Notes: generated by a model not told the origin, from the letters alone. Counted from the stretch's first letter, positions 52,168-62,169 are shown. The stretch is DNA of 64,000 nucleotides from Flavobacterium chilense (GCF_001602525.1 NZ_LSYT01000002.1:1-64000), one strand, 5' to 3'. Numbers and translations: made by a program.

Positions 52168-53538
52168 ATGTCACAAAAAATATTATTAGATAAAATCAAT
52201 ATTCCTGGAATTAAAACCTACGAAGTTTATCGTCAAAATGGCGGTTATGCTTCTGTAGAAAAAGCTTTAAAAACACTAACACCGGATGAAGTTACTGAAG
52301 AAGTAAAAAAATCAGGTCTTCGTGGTCGTGGTGGTGCAGGTTTCCCTGCCGGAATGAAATGGAGCTTTATTGACAAAAAATCAGGAAAACCAAGACATTT
52401 AGTTTGTAACGCTGACGAATCAGAACCAGGAACTTTCAAAGATCGTTATTTGATGGAATTTATTCCTCATTTATTGATCGAGGGAATGATCACTTCTAGT
52501 TACGCTTTAGGTGCTAACCTTTCGTATATCTACATTCGTGGAGAATATATGTGGGTTTTCAAAATTTTAGAAAGAGCAATCGCCGAAGCTAAAGCTGCAG
52601 GCTGGTTAGGAAAAAATATATTAGGTTCAGGTTACGATCTTGAACTTCATGTTCACTGTGGAGCCGGAGCTTATATCTGTGGAGAAGAAACTGCACTTAT
52701 TGAGTCTTTGGAAGGTAAAAGAGGAAATCCTCGTATTAAGCCACCATTCCCAGCGGTTTCAGGGCTTTGGGCAAATCCAACAGTAGTAAACAATGTTGAA
52801 ACTATTGCAACGGTGCCATGGATTGTAAACAATTCTGGTGACGATTATGCTAAAATTGGAATTGGACGTTCAACTGGAACTAAATTAATTTCTGCTTCTG
52901 GACATATCAAAAACCCTGGGGTTTACGAAATTGAATTAGGTTTAAGTGTAGACGAATTCATGAATTCTGATGAATATTTAGGAGGAATGTCTTCAAGCAG
53001 ACCTTTGAAAGCATTTGTACCTGGAGGTTCTTCTGTGCCAATTTTACCAGCTGAATTGATTTTCAAAACAGCAAACGGTGAAGACAGATTAATGACTTAC
53101 GAATCTTTAAGTGACGGTGGTTTTGCTACCGGATCTATGTTAGGTTCCGGAGGATTTATTGTTTACAATGATACCGCTTGTGTTGTAAGAAACACCTGGA
53201 ACTTTGCACGTTTTTACCACCACGAATCTTGCGGTCAATGTACGCCTTGCCGTGAAGGAACAGGATGGTTAGAAAAAATCTTATGGAGAATTGAAAACGG
53301 TCAAGGCCGTGAAGAAGATATCGAATTACTTTGGAGTATTCAGAGTAAAATTGAAGGAAACACAATTTGTCCGCTTGGTGACGCCGCTTCCTGGCCAGTA
53401 GCAGCAGCGATTCGTCACTTTAGAGATGAATTTGAATATCACGTTCGTTTCCCTGAAAAAATCAAAAATAGAGATCACTTTGTTGCTGAACCTTTTTCGC
53501 AAGTAAAGCATTTAGTAGGCGGTAAAGTAATAATATAG
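52168..53538 (+). CDS. nuoF: NADH-quinone oxidoreductase subunit F
   Basis: This 456-residue subunit oxidises NADH. It has the FMN/NAD-binding glycine-rich segment GRGGAGFPAGMKWSF, a second AYICGEETALIESLEG region, and the N3 4Fe-4S motif ESCGQCTPCREG with a later Cys in GNTICPLGDA. It is followed by an 89-bp gap of repeats before nuoG. Confidence 0.97.
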   Translation: MSQKILLDKINIPGIKTYEVYRQNGGYASVEKALKTLTPDEVTEEVKKSGLRGRGGAGFPAGMKWSFIDKKSGKPRHLVCNADESEPGTFKDRYLMEFIPHLLIEGMITSSYALGANLSYIYIRGEYMWVFKILERAIAEAKAAGWLGKNILGSGYDLELHVHCGAGAYICGEETALIESLEGKRGNPRIKPPFPAVSGLWANPTVVNNVETIATVPWIVNNSGDDYAKIGIGRSTGTKLISASGHIKNPGVYEIELGLSVDEFMNSDEYLGGMSSSRPLKAFVPGGSSVPILPAELIFKTANGEDRLMTYESLSDGGFATGSMLGSGGFIVYNDTACVVRNTWNFARFYHHESCGQCTPCREGTGWLEKILWRIENGQGREEDIELLWSIQSKIEGNTICPLGDAASWPVAAAIRHFRDEFEYHVRFPEKIKNRDHFVAEPFSQVKHLVGGKVII

Positions 53539-53540
53539 TC

Positions 53541-53615
53541 AAAAGTTAAAAAGTCGAAAGTTGAAAAGTTTAAAAGTTATGTAGATTGACTTTAGACTTT
53601 AGACTTTAGACATTA
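53541..53615. repeat. heptamer array with inverted partner between nuoF and nuoG
   Basis: Left units of AAAAGTT/GAAAGTT type (53541-53580) face three perfect GACTTTA copies and a GACATTA (53588-53615). The two halves are complementary and can pair in the mRNA. Confidence 0.72.
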
Positions 53616-53627
53616 AGACATAAAGAA

Positions 53628-54659
53628 ATGAAAGTAACCATAGACGGTCAAAGTATAGACGTAGAGCCAGGAACAACAATCCTGCAGGCTGCACGTATGA
53701 TTGGTGGAGATTTGGTTCCGCCAGCCATGTGCTATTACTCAAAATTAAAAGGCAGCGGTGGAAAATGCCGTTGTTGTTTAGTTGAAGTTTCTAAAGGTAG
53801 TGAGGCTGACCCAAGACCAATGCCAAAATTAATGGCATCTTGCGTAACAGGATGTATGGACGGAATGGAAGTAAACAGTAAATCTTCTGCCAGAGTTACC
53901 GAAGCGCGTAAATCTGTAACAGAATTTTTATTAATTAACCACCCATTAGACTGTCCTATTTGTGATCAGGCTGGTGAATGTGATCTTCAGAATTTAAGTT
54001 TTGAGCACGGAAATCCAAAATCACGTTATATTGAAGAGAAAAGAACATTTGAACCAGAAAATATTGGTCCAAATATTCAACTGCATATGAACCGTTGTAT
54101 TTTATGCCAAAGATGTGTACAAGTTGCAGATCAATTGACAGACAACAGAGTTCACGGTGTATTAGACCGTGGTGACCACGCTAATATTTCGACAGGAATT
54201 TCTAAAGCGATCGACAATGAGTTCTCCGGAAACATGATTGATGTTTGTCCGGTTGGAGCTTTAACCGATAAAACTTTCCGTTTTAAATCAAGAGTTTGGT
54301 TTAACAAACCTTTTAACGCACACAGAGAATGTACAACTCCTGGATGTTGTGGTAAAACTACGGTTTGGATGTTTGGTGGAGAAATTCAACGTGTGACTGG
54401 TCGTAAAGATGAGTACCATGAAGTAGAAGATTTTATTTGCAACAGCTGTCGTTTTGATCACAAAGATGTTAAGGACTGGGTTATCGAAGGACCAAGAGAA
54501 TTTGAAAAAGATTCTGTGATCAACCAAAACAATTACACTCAAAAATTAGAGAAAGTTGAAATCGATACTGAAAAGAATATTCTTTTAGGTAGAGATATTG
54601 ACCGTAAAAAAATTAGTATGGCGGCAATTCCATTAACTGCTAATGATAAAAATTCTTAA
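53628..54659 (+). CDS. nuoG: NADH-quinone oxidoreductase subunit G, short form
   Basis: This 343-residue protein has only the iron-sulphur part of the 75-kDa subunit. It has a 2Fe-2S domain (Cys in CYYSKLKGSGGKCRCC), the His-Cys N5 region around FLLINHPLDCPICDQAGECDL and the N4 ligands CILCQRC and DVCPVGAL. A C-terminal cysteine set (CTTPGCCGK, CNSC) follows. The large molybdopterin-like domain of E. coli NuoG (908 residues) is absent. This short form is, to my knowledge, normal in Flavobacteriia. The gene is complete, with nuoH 3 bp after it. Confidence 0.93.
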   Translation: MKVTIDGQSIDVEPGTTILQAARMIGGDLVPPAMCYYSKLKGSGGKCRCCLVEVSKGSEADPRPMPKLMASCVTGCMDGMEVNSKSSARVTEARKSVTEFLLINHPLDCPICDQAGECDLQNLSFEHGNPKSRYIEEKRTFEPENIGPNIQLHMNRCILCQRCVQVADQLTDNRVHGVLDRGDHANISTGISKAIDNEFSGNMIDVCPVGALTDKTFRFKSRVWFNKPFNAHRECTTPGCCGKTTVWMFGGEIQRVTGRKDEYHEVEDFICNSCRFDHKDVKDWVIEGPREFEKDSVINQNNYTQKLEKVEIDTEKNILLGRDIDRKKISMAAIPLTANDKNS

Positions 54660-54662
54660 GAA

Positions 54663-55715
54663 ATGGAAAGTGCATTTATTATAGAAAAAAGTGTTGTTAT
54701 TGTTGTCGTTTTTGCGGTAACCATGATTATGGCGATGTATTCTACGTGGGCAGAACGTAAAGTTGCTGCTTTTCTTCAGGATCGTGTTGGACCAAACCGT
54801 GCAGGTTGGGGAGGTTTATTACAACCGCTTGCCGATGGTATGAAATTATTCTCTAAAGAAGAGTTTTTTCCAAACACGCCAAATAGATTTTTATTTATTG
54901 TAGGTCCTGCGATTGCAATGAGTACAGCCCTAATGACAAGCGCTGTAATTCCATGGGGAGACAGACTTCATGTTTTTGGAAGAGATGTAATCCTTCAGGC
55001 AACTGATGTAAATATTGCTTTATTATACATTTTTGGAGTTCTTTCTGTTGGAGTTTACGGTATCATGATTGGTGGATGGGCTTCTAACAATAAATTCTCC
55101 TTAATGGGAGCTGTTCGTGCAGCATCTCAAATGGTTTCTTATGAGATTGCAATGGGATTATCAATGATCGCATTATTGATGATGACCGGAACAATGAGTT
55201 TAAAAGAAATCTCTTTACAGCAACAAGGAATGAACTGGAATGTTTTCTATCAGCCAGTATCATTTTTAATCTTCTTAATTTGTTCGTTTGCAGAAACAAA
55301 CAGAACTCCTTTTGACTTAGCAGAATGTGAAAACGAATTAATTGGAGGTTACCATACAGAATATTCATCCATGAAAATGGGATTCTATTTATTTGCTGAA
55401 TATGCAAGTATGTTTATCTCTGCTACTATTATTTCTGTATTATTCTTTGGAGGTTATAACTATCCTGGAATGCAATGGATGGTAGAAAATGTTGGAGTAA
55501 ACACAGCTAATCTTTTAGGAATTGCAGTATTATTTGTAAAAATATGTTTCTTCATATTCTTTTACATGTGGGTACGTTGGACAATTCCAAGATTTAGATA
55601 TGACCAATTAATGAACTTAGGCTGGAGAATTTTGATTCCGCTTTCGATTATTAATATTATGATTACGGGCGCTGTTATTTTAAGACACGATATCGCAGCA
55701 GCTTTAGGATTCTAA
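54663..55715 (+). CDS. nuoH: NADH-quinone oxidoreductase subunit H
   Basis: This 350-residue membrane subunit has eight helices at the quinone entry site. Visible are WAERKVAAFLQDRVGPNRAG, the cytoplasmic loop with FAETNRTPFDLAECENEL (acidic residues of the E-channel) and WVRWTIPRFRYDQLM. A dispersed palindromic repeat separates it from nuoI. Confidence 0.97.
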   Translation: MESAFIIEKSVVIVVVFAVTMIMAMYSTWAERKVAAFLQDRVGPNRAGWGGLLQPLADGMKLFSKEEFFPNTPNRFLFIVGPAIAMSTALMTSAVIPWGDRLHVFGRDVILQATDVNIALLYIFGVLSVGVYGIMIGGWASNNKFSLMGAVRAASQMVSYEIAMGLSMIALLMMTGTMSLKEISLQQQGMNWNVFYQPVSFLIFLICSFAETNRTPFDLAECENELIGGYHTEYSSMKMGFYLFAEYASMFISATIISVLFFGGYNYPGMQWMVENVGVNTANLLGIAVLFVKICFFIFFYMWVRWTIPRFRYDQLMNLGWRILIPLSIINIMITGAVILRHDIAAALGF

Positions 55716-55726
55716 GAACCGTAATG

Positions 55727-55804
55727 TCCTAGCCCTGATAGAAGCGGCATCCTTTTATGGTGGGGTTCACCATAAAAGATAAAGCGGATAGCAGGATTAG
55801 CTTT
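55727..55804. repeat. 78-bp dispersed palindromic element in the nuo operon
   Basis: The inner stem CTTTTATGGTG/CACCATAAAAG lies within outer partly complementary arms (TCCTAGCCCTGATAG...GGATAGCAGGATTAGC). The words AGCCCTGATAGAAGCGGCATCC and GCGGATAGCAGGATTAGCT recur, as I recall, between genes in many Flavobacteriia genomes. It might be a REP-like element or a structured RNA; I could not check the Flavo-1 RNA model. It sits between nuoH and nuoI in a transcribed position. Confidence 0.65.
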
Positions 55805-55873
55805 AAATAAAAACAAAATAGATTTTGAATTTGATTGATCTCAAATTGTAAATCATAAATCATAGATTAAAAA

Positions 55874-56419
55874 ATGTCAATAGAAACTATATCATTATCG
55901 GGTAGAAAAAAAGTGGTCTCTAACAAAGAGATGACTTTTTTGGAACGATTGTATCTTGTGGCGATTGTAAAAGGTCTTGCTATTACACTTAAGCACCTTT
56001 TTAGAAAAAAAATTACGATTCATTATCCGGAACAGGTTCGTGAGATGAGTCCGGTTTATCGTGGTCAGCATATGTTGAAACGTGATGAGCAGGGTCGTGA
56101 AAATTGTACAGCATGCGGATTATGTGCTTTATCATGTCCTGCAGAAGCAATCACAATGAAAGCTGCTGAACGTAAGCCAGATGAGAAACATTTATACAGA
56201 GAAGAAAAATATGCTTCGATTTATGAAATAAACATGCTTCGTTGTATTTTCTGTGGTTTATGTGAAGAGGCTTGTCCAAAAGATGCTATTTATTTAACAA
56301 CTTCTAAGGTTTTGGTTCCTGCAAGTTACGAAAGAGAAGATTTCATCTTTGGGAAAGACAAATTAGTGATGCCTTTAGAAATGGCTATTAAAAACTCACA
56401 ATTAAATAACGCTAACTAA
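55874..56419 (+). CDS. nuoI: NADH-quinone oxidoreductase subunit I
   Basis: This 181-residue subunit holds two 4Fe-4S clusters (N6a and N6b) with the classic motifs CTACGLCALSCP and CIFCGLCEEACP. It passes electrons from NuoG towards NuoB. The stop overlaps the nuoJ start by one base (TAATG). Confidence 0.97.
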   Translation: MSIETISLSGRKKVVSNKEMTFLERLYLVAIVKGLAITLKHLFRKKITIHYPEQVREMSPVYRGQHMLKRDEQGRENCTACGLCALSCPAEAITMKAAERKPDEKHLYREEKYASIYEINMLRCIFCGLCEEACPKDAIYLTTSKVLVPASYEREDFIFGKDKLVMPLEMAIKNSQLNNAN

Positions 56420-56958
56420 TGATACATATTCCTGATTTTGCACACGCAACAACTGTACAAATTATATTTTGTTTCTTAGCGTTTATCACGGTAATAACTG
56501 CTTTTTTAACTATTTTTAGCAGAAACCCTATTCATTCTGCTATTTACCTGGTGATTTGTTTCTTCTCAATTGCCGGACATTATTTATTATTAAACTCACA
56601 ATTTTTAGCCATTGTACATATAATAGTCTACTCCGGAGCGATTATGATTTTGTTCCTGTTTACGATTATGTTAATGAACTTAAACGAGCAGCGAGAAGTT
56701 CACAGACCAAGAATTACACGTTTAGGGGCGATCGTTTCTTTTTGTCTTATTGTTATTGTTTTGATTGCAATATTCATCAATTCGAAACCAATTATGGGCG
56801 AATACGATTCGACTGGAGAAGATTTCCAATCTATTAAAGTATTGGGTAAAATATTGTTGAACGAATATATGGTACCATTTGAATTTGCTTCGATTTTACT
56901 TTTGGTTGCGATGATTGGAACTGTATTATTGTCTAAAAAAGAAAAATTAAATAAATAA
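56419..56958 (+). CDS. nuoJ: NADH-quinone oxidoreductase subunit J
   Basis: This 179-residue membrane subunit has five helices and the [26 protein letters not shown] and [20 protein letters not shown] segments typical of NuoJ. It shares one-base overlaps with nuoI and nuoK, so these three genes are tightly coupled. Confidence 0.96.
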   Translation: MIHIPDFAHATTVQIIFCFLAFITVITAFLTIFSRNPIHSAIYLVICFFSIAGHYLLLNSQFLAIVHIIVYSGAIMILFLFTIMLMNLNEQREVHRPRITRLGAIVSFCLIVIVLIAIFINSKPIMGEYDSTGEDFQSIKVLGKILLNEYMVPFEFASILLLVAMIGTVLLSKKEKLNK

Positions 56959-57278
56959 TGGGTAATATATTAAATCAAATAGGTATTGAAAATTACATCT
57001 TTTTAAGTGTTGTACTTTTTTGTATTGGTGTTTTTGGTGTATTGTACAGACGAAATTCAATTATCGTTTTTATGTCTATCGAGATCATGCTAAATGCAGT
57101 TAACCTTTTATTTGTGGCTTTTTCAACTTATCATCAGGACGCACAAGGACAAGTTTTTGTATTCTTTTCGATGGCGGTTGCTGCTGCTGAAGTTGCGGTA
57201 GGATTAGCTATTCTGGTTTCTATTTTCAGAAACATTGGCTCAATTAGTATCGATAATTTAAAAAATTTAAAAGGATAA
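56958..57278 (+). CDS. nuoK: NADH-quinone oxidoreductase subunit K
   Basis: This 106-residue subunit has three helices with the conserved glutamates of the proton path ([14 protein letters not shown] and [12 protein letters not shown]). The start overlaps the nuoJ stop by one base. Confidence 0.96.
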   Translation: MGNILNQIGIENYIFLSVVLFCIGVFGVLYRRNSIIVFMSIEIMLNAVNLLFVAFSTYHQDAQGQVFVFFSMAVAAAEVAVGLAILVSIFRNIGSISIDNLKNLKG

Positions 57279-57285
57279 AATAGAA

Positions 57286-59169
57286 ATGGATACCAATTTA
57301 GCTTTAGTTTTAGTTTTAGCTCCTTTTTTAGGATTTTTAATAAATGTTTTCTTTGGGAAAAGCTTAGGAAAAACAGTTTCCGGAATTATCGGAACTGCTG
57401 CCGTGGCTGTTTCTTTTATAGTTACTCTTGTTCTTTTTAATCAAATAACTTCAACCGGAAAAGGAATTGAAGTTACTTTATTTGACTGGATTCAAATTAG
57501 TAATCTAAAAATCAATCTTGGATTTTTATTAGATCAGCTATCTGTTCTTTGGTTGCTTTTCGTGACCGGAATTGGATCTTTGATTCACTTATACTCTATC
57601 AGTTACATGCATGACGATGAAAATATGCACAAGTTTTTTGCGTATTTAAATCTGTTCGTATTCTTTATGATTACGCTTGTAATTGGAAGCAACTTATTAG
57701 TATTATTTATCGGTTGGGAAGGTGTTGGACTTTGCTCTTATTTACTAATCGGATTCTGGCATAAAAACCAGGATTATAACGATGCTGCAAAAAAGGCTTT
57801 CATCATGAACAGAATTGGAGATTTAGGTCTTTTAATTGGTATGTTCATCATTGGTTCAATGTTCTCAACTTTAGATTATACAACTTTAAAAACGGCAATT
57901 GCCGGAGCTGCTAACTTAAATATTCCGTTGCTTTCATTAGCAGCATTATGTTTGTTTATTGGAGCTTGTGGTAAATCTGCACAAATTCCGTTATATACCT
58001 GGTTACCTGATGCGATGGCTGGACCAACTCCGGTTTCGGCATTGATTCACGCTGCAACAATGGTTACAGCCGGTATTTTTATGGTAACAAGATTAAATTT
58101 TGTATTTGATTTAGCACCAGACGTTCAAACCGTAATTGCTGTTATTGGAGCTATAACTTCTTTGGTTGCTGCTACAATTGGTTTAGTACAAACAGACATT
58201 AAAAAAGTATTAGCTTACTCTACCGTTTCTCAATTGGGTTTAATGTTTTTAGCATTAGGTTTTGGAGCTTACGAAGTAGCTGTATTTCATGTAATTACTC
58301 ACGCTTTCTTTAAAGCTTGTTTATTCTTAGGATCTGGTTCTGTAATTCACGGATTACACGGTGAACAGGATATGCGTAAAATGGGCGGATTGCGTAAAGC
58401 AATGCCAATTACTTTCTGGACCATGTTGATTTCTTCATTGGCTATTTCAGGAGTTCCGTTTTTCTCAGGTTTCTTCTCAAAAGATGAAATTTTACTGACT
58501 GCTTTCCACCACAGCATTCCATTATATGTTGTTGGATCTGTTGCTTCAATTATGACTGCTTTCTATATGTTTAGATTAATGTTCTTAACTTTCTTTAAAG
58601 ATTTTAGAGGAACTGAAGAGCAAAAGCATCATTTACATGAAAGTGACGGTTTAATTACTTTCCCTTTAATGATTTTAGCTGTTTTAGCAACTTTTGGAGG
58701 ATTGATTAGTTTACCCGGAAACAGCTGGTTAAATGGATATTTAGCTCCTCTTTTCACAAAAGTAGCTGGCGAAGAACACCATTTGGGCGCAACAGAATAT
58801 ACTTTAATGGGTGTTGCTGTTTTAGGTGGATTATTAGGAATTTTAATTGCTTACATCAAATATTTCAAACAGGATAATGTTCCTGAAACAGACGAAAATA
58901 TTACAGGTTTAACAAAAGTATTATACAACAAATATTATGTTGACGAAGCTTATGATGCCATTTTTGTTCGTTCTGTAAACGGATTATCAAGATTCTTTAG
59001 AGACTATATTGAAACTGGCTTATCAGCACTTGTTTTTGGATTAGGAAAAATTGCAAATGAATTAGCTTTTCAGGGTAAAAAACTTCAAACCGGAAGTATC
59101 GGATTATATCTTTTCGTTTTCGTTTTAGGTCTTTGTGCCATTGTTTCTTATATATTTTTAGCTCAATAA
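57286..59169 (+). CDS. nuoL: NADH-quinone oxidoreductase subunit L
   Basis: This 627-residue antiporter-like proton-pumping subunit has the conserved GWEGVGLCSYLLIGFW, LPDAMAGPTPVSALIHAATMV and VFHVITHAFFKACLFLGSGSVIHGLHGEQD segments, with the lateral helix and last TM near residues 560-625. The length is normal. Confidence 0.97.
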   Translation: MDTNLALVLVLAPFLGFLINVFFGKSLGKTVSGIIGTAAVAVSFIVTLVLFNQITSTGKGIEVTLFDWIQISNLKINLGFLLDQLSVLWLLFVTGIGSLIHLYSISYMHDDENMHKFFAYLNLFVFFMITLVIGSNLLVLFIGWEGVGLCSYLLIGFWHKNQDYNDAAKKAFIMNRIGDLGLLIGMFIIGSMFSTLDYTTLKTAIAGAANLNIPLLSLAALCLFIGACGKSAQIPLYTWLPDAMAGPTPVSALIHAATMVTAGIFMVTRLNFVFDLAPDVQTVIAVIGAITSLVAATIGLVQTDIKKVLAYSTVSQLGLMFLALGFGAYEVAVFHVITHAFFKACLFLGSGSVIHGLHGEQDMRKMGGLRKAMPITFWTMLISSLAISGVPFFSGFFSKDEILLTAFHHSIPLYVVGSVASIMTAFYMFRLMFLTFFKDFRGTEEQKHHLHESDGLITFPLMILAVLATFGGLISLPGNSWLNGYLAPLFTKVAGEEHHLGATEYTLMGVAVLGGLLGILIAYIKYFKQDNVPETDENITGLTKVLYNKYYVDEAYDAIFVRSVNGLSRFFRDYIETGLSALVFGLGKIANELAFQGKKLQTGSIGLYLFVFVLGLCAIVSYIFLAQ

Positions 59170-59179
59170 TTTTATAACT

Positions 59180-60619
59180 ATGAACGTTTCTCTTATATTA
59201 ATTATTCTTTTAGTTGGTGCCTTTATCACCTATTTTGCTGGTGACAAACTCGCTTCAAAAGTAGCTTTGTTCTTTAGTTTGGCAGCCTTAGGTTGTTCGG
59301 TTGTATTGTTAAACCATTTTAATGCTGGTGAGAATATCAGCCTTATCAATGCGTGGATCACACAACCTAAAATTTCATTTGCTCTAAATGCTGATGGATT
59401 GGCACTTGCAATGCTTTTATTGACTACAGCTTTGACTCCAATTATTATATTCTCTTCTTTTGGAAATGAATATAAAAACTCAAAAGCTTTTTATGCTCTG
59501 ATTTTATTTATGGCGTTTGCAATGACAGGGACTTTCCTTGCTGCAGATGGTCTTTTATATTATATTTTCTGGGAATTAGCTCTTATCCCTATTTATTTTA
59601 TTGCTCTTATCTGGGGTAATGGAGATGCTGAAGAAAGAAGAAAAGCAGTAGTTAAATTCTTTATTTACACACTTGCCGGATCTTTATTCATGTTGACTGC
59701 TTTTATTTATTTATACCAAAAAGCAGGTAGTTTCTTAATTGAAGATTTGTACAAAGTAAACTTATCTGCTTGTGAGCAACTTTGGATTTTCTTAGCATTC
59801 TTCTTAGCTTACGCGATTAAAATTCCAATTATTCCTTTCCACACATGGCAGGCAAATGTATACCAAAAAGCACCAACTGTTGGAACAATGCTTTTGTCCG
59901 GTATCATGCTTAAAATGGGATTATACAGTGTTATTCGTTGGCAATTGCCAATTGCACCTCTTGCTGCAAAAGAATACATGAATATTTTTATTGCTTTAGG
60001 AATTGCCGGAGTTATCTATGGTTCTATCGTTGCATTAAGACAAAAAGATCTGAAAAAATTACTGGCGTATTCATCTCTTGCTCACGTTGGATTAATTGCT
60101 GCCGGAACTTATACTTTAACTATTGATGGTTTCCGAGGAGCAGTTTTACAAATGATCGCGCATGGTTTTGTGGTTGTTGGATTATTTTATGCTGCAGAAA
60201 TTATCTACAGAAGATTTGAAACCAGAGAAATTGCAGAATTAGGCGGAATCCGTACACAATCTCCAAAATTTACTTCTATGTTTTTAATTTTGGTTTTAGC
60301 TTCTGTTGCTTTGCCAACTACTTTTAATTTTGTTGGAGAATTTACTGTATTGTATAGCCTTTCTCAAATTAATATTTGGTTTGCTGTTTTAGGCGGAACA
60401 ACTATTATTTTAGGAGCTTACTATATGCTGAAAATGTTTCAAAACGTAATGTTGGGCGAAACCAATTCAAAAATATTTGCAGACGTTACTATGAATGAAG
60501 GAATTTCTATGGTAGCAATTATTGGAGTTTTGATATTCTTTGGTTTTTATCCAAAACCAATTACAGATTTGATTACTCCAAGTTTAGAAACGATTTTAAA
60601 CGTTATCAATAAAAATTAA
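59180..60619 (+). CDS. nuoM: NADH-quinone oxidoreductase subunit M
   Basis: This 479-residue antiporter-like proton-pumping subunit has the FWELALIPIYFIALIWG, PFHTWQANVYQKAPTVGTMLLSGIMLKMGLYSVIRW and SLAHVGLIAAG segments that mark NuoM. It lies 10 bp after nuoL. Confidence 0.96.
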   Translation: MNVSLILIILLVGAFITYFAGDKLASKVALFFSLAALGCSVVLLNHFNAGENISLINAWITQPKISFALNADGLALAMLLLTTALTPIIIFSSFGNEYKNSKAFYALILFMAFAMTGTFLAADGLLYYIFWELALIPIYFIALIWGNGDAEERRKAVVKFFIYTLAGSLFMLTAFIYLYQKAGSFLIEDLYKVNLSACEQLWIFLAFFLAYAIKIPIIPFHTWQANVYQKAPTVGTMLLSGIMLKMGLYSVIRWQLPIAPLAAKEYMNIFIALGIAGVIYGSIVALRQKDLKKLLAYSSLAHVGLIAAGTYTLTIDGFRGAVLQMIAHGFVVVGLFYAAEIIYRRFETREIAELGGIRTQSPKFTSMFLILVLASVALPTTFNFVGEFTVLYSLSQINIWFAVLGGTTIILGAYYMLKMFQNVMLGETNSKIFADVTMNEGISMVAIIGVLIFFGFYPKPITDLITPSLETILNVINKN

Positions 60620-60661
60620 GATTTTAGAATAATGATTAACGATTTTTGATTTCAGATTTTT
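60619..60661. repeat. heptamer array GATTTTT/GATTTCA between nuoM and nuoN
   Basis: GATTTTT, GATTTCA and GATTTTT (60641-60661) follow a GATTTTAGAA. These are 7-bp units as in the other operon gaps. Confidence 0.6.
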
Positions 60662-60755
60662 CCGAAACTTAAAAAGTTAAGTATTAAAAAATAAAAATAT
60701 ATTTTAAATAAAATAAATTAGGGCGTTTTAGATTTCCTAAATCAAAAAAACAAAA

Positions 60756-62147
60756 ATGAATACATTAATAGCTATAACAGGATTGGGTATTTTTTGCCTA
60801 TTGTTTGAAATTCTAAATTTTAGAAAGGGCATCGTTCCGTTTACCATTGTTGGTTTATTGGGCGTTTTAGCACTTAACTTTTACGAATTTGGATTAACAG
60901 CAAGTTATTACAATAATATGATTGCAGTAGATAAATTCTCAACTGCTTTTTCATCATTATTTATCATACTGACGATCTTCCTGGTAGCTTTAAGTCATAA
61001 TTTTTACGAGAATCATCCAACTAAAATCTCTGATTTTATTGCCATAAAAGTATTTTTATTAGCAGGAGGAGTTGCTATGGTTTCTTTTGGAAACTTAGCT
61101 ATGTTTTTCCTTGGAATTGAGATTTTATCAATTGCATTATACGTGCTTGCAGCAAGCGACCGCTTGAATATAAAAAGCAATGAAGCGGGTATGAAATATT
61201 TCCTAATGGGATCTTTTGCCTCAGGAATTATCTTATTCGGAATTTGTTTGATCTACGGAGCTATGGGAACTTTTGATATTACAGAAATTCACGAAAGCTC
61301 TTTGTCTGCCGAATTGCCAATCTGGTTTCCAATCGGAATGATCTTAATGACTATCGGAATGCTGTTTAAAGTTGCAGCTGTACCATTTCACTTCTGGGCA
61401 CCTGATGTTTACGAGGGTTCGCCAGCTTTAACTACTGCCTTGATGAGTACTTTGGCAAAAGTGATAGCAATTGCAACACTTTATAAATTAGTTGCCGGAT
61501 TAAATTTAATCCCGTCTTTAGAAAATCAGGATCTTTTAGGAACATTCGAAAATATTATTGTTATCATTTCAATTGCTTCTATGACAGTTGGAAACATAAT
61601 GGCATTACGCCAGGTAAATGTAAAACGTATGTTAGCATTTTCCGGAATCTCACATGCAGGTTTTATGTTAATGACCTTCTTATCTATCGCAACATCTGCA
61701 GGTACTTTATTGTATTATACATCTGCTTATGCTTTAGCGGGAATTGCGGCTTTTAGTGTTATTTTATATGTATGCAAAAATCAGGACAACGAAGACATTA
61801 CTAATTTTCACGGTTTAGGAAAAACAAATCCGTTGTTGGCTGCAATTTTGACTGGTTCATTATTGTCTATGGCCGGTATTCCTATTTTCTCAGGATTCTT
61901 TGCAAAATTATTCTTGTTCAATCAAACCATTCAGGCAGGATATATTGCTTTAGTTATCGTAGCAGTAATTAACTCCATTATAAGTGTTGGATACTATTTC
62001 AAACTTATTTTAGCAATGTACTCTAAAGAACCTAATGAAAAACGTACAGGAAAACCATTCCTTATTTATGCAGTTGCTGTTATTTCGATTGCTTTAAATA
62101 TTGCTTTAGGTTTATTTCCTTCATTAGTTTTAGATTTATTGAAGTAA
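60756..62147 (+). CDS. nuoN: NADH-quinone oxidoreductase subunit N
   Basis: This 463-residue antiporter-like proton-pumping subunit has the FFLGIEILSIALYVLAASDR, PFHFWAPDVYEGSPALTTALMSTLAK and LAFSGISHAGFMLM segments. It lies 136 bp after nuoM and is the last nuo gene, with a terminator after it. Confidence 0.96.
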   Translation: MNTLIAITGLGIFCLLFEILNFRKGIVPFTIVGLLGVLALNFYEFGLTASYYNNMIAVDKFSTAFSSLFIILTIFLVALSHNFYENHPTKISDFIAIKVFLLAGGVAMVSFGNLAMFFLGIEILSIALYVLAASDRLNIKSNEAGMKYFLMGSFASGIILFGICLIYGAMGTFDITEIHESSLSAELPIWFPIGMILMTIGMLFKVAAVPFHFWAPDVYEGSPALTTALMSTLAKVIAIATLYKLVAGLNLIPSLENQDLLGTFENIIVIISIASMTVGNIMALRQVNVKRMLAFSGISHAGFMLMTFLSIATSAGTLLYYTSAYALAGIAAFSVILYVCKNQDNEDITNFHGLGKTNPLLAAILTGSLLSMAGIPIFSGFFAKLFLFNQTIQAGYIALVIVAVINSIISVGYYFKLILAMYSKEPNEKRTGKPFLIYAVAVISIALNIALGLFPSLVLDLLK

Positions 62148-62169
62148 AAATTTACTCAAATTATATACT

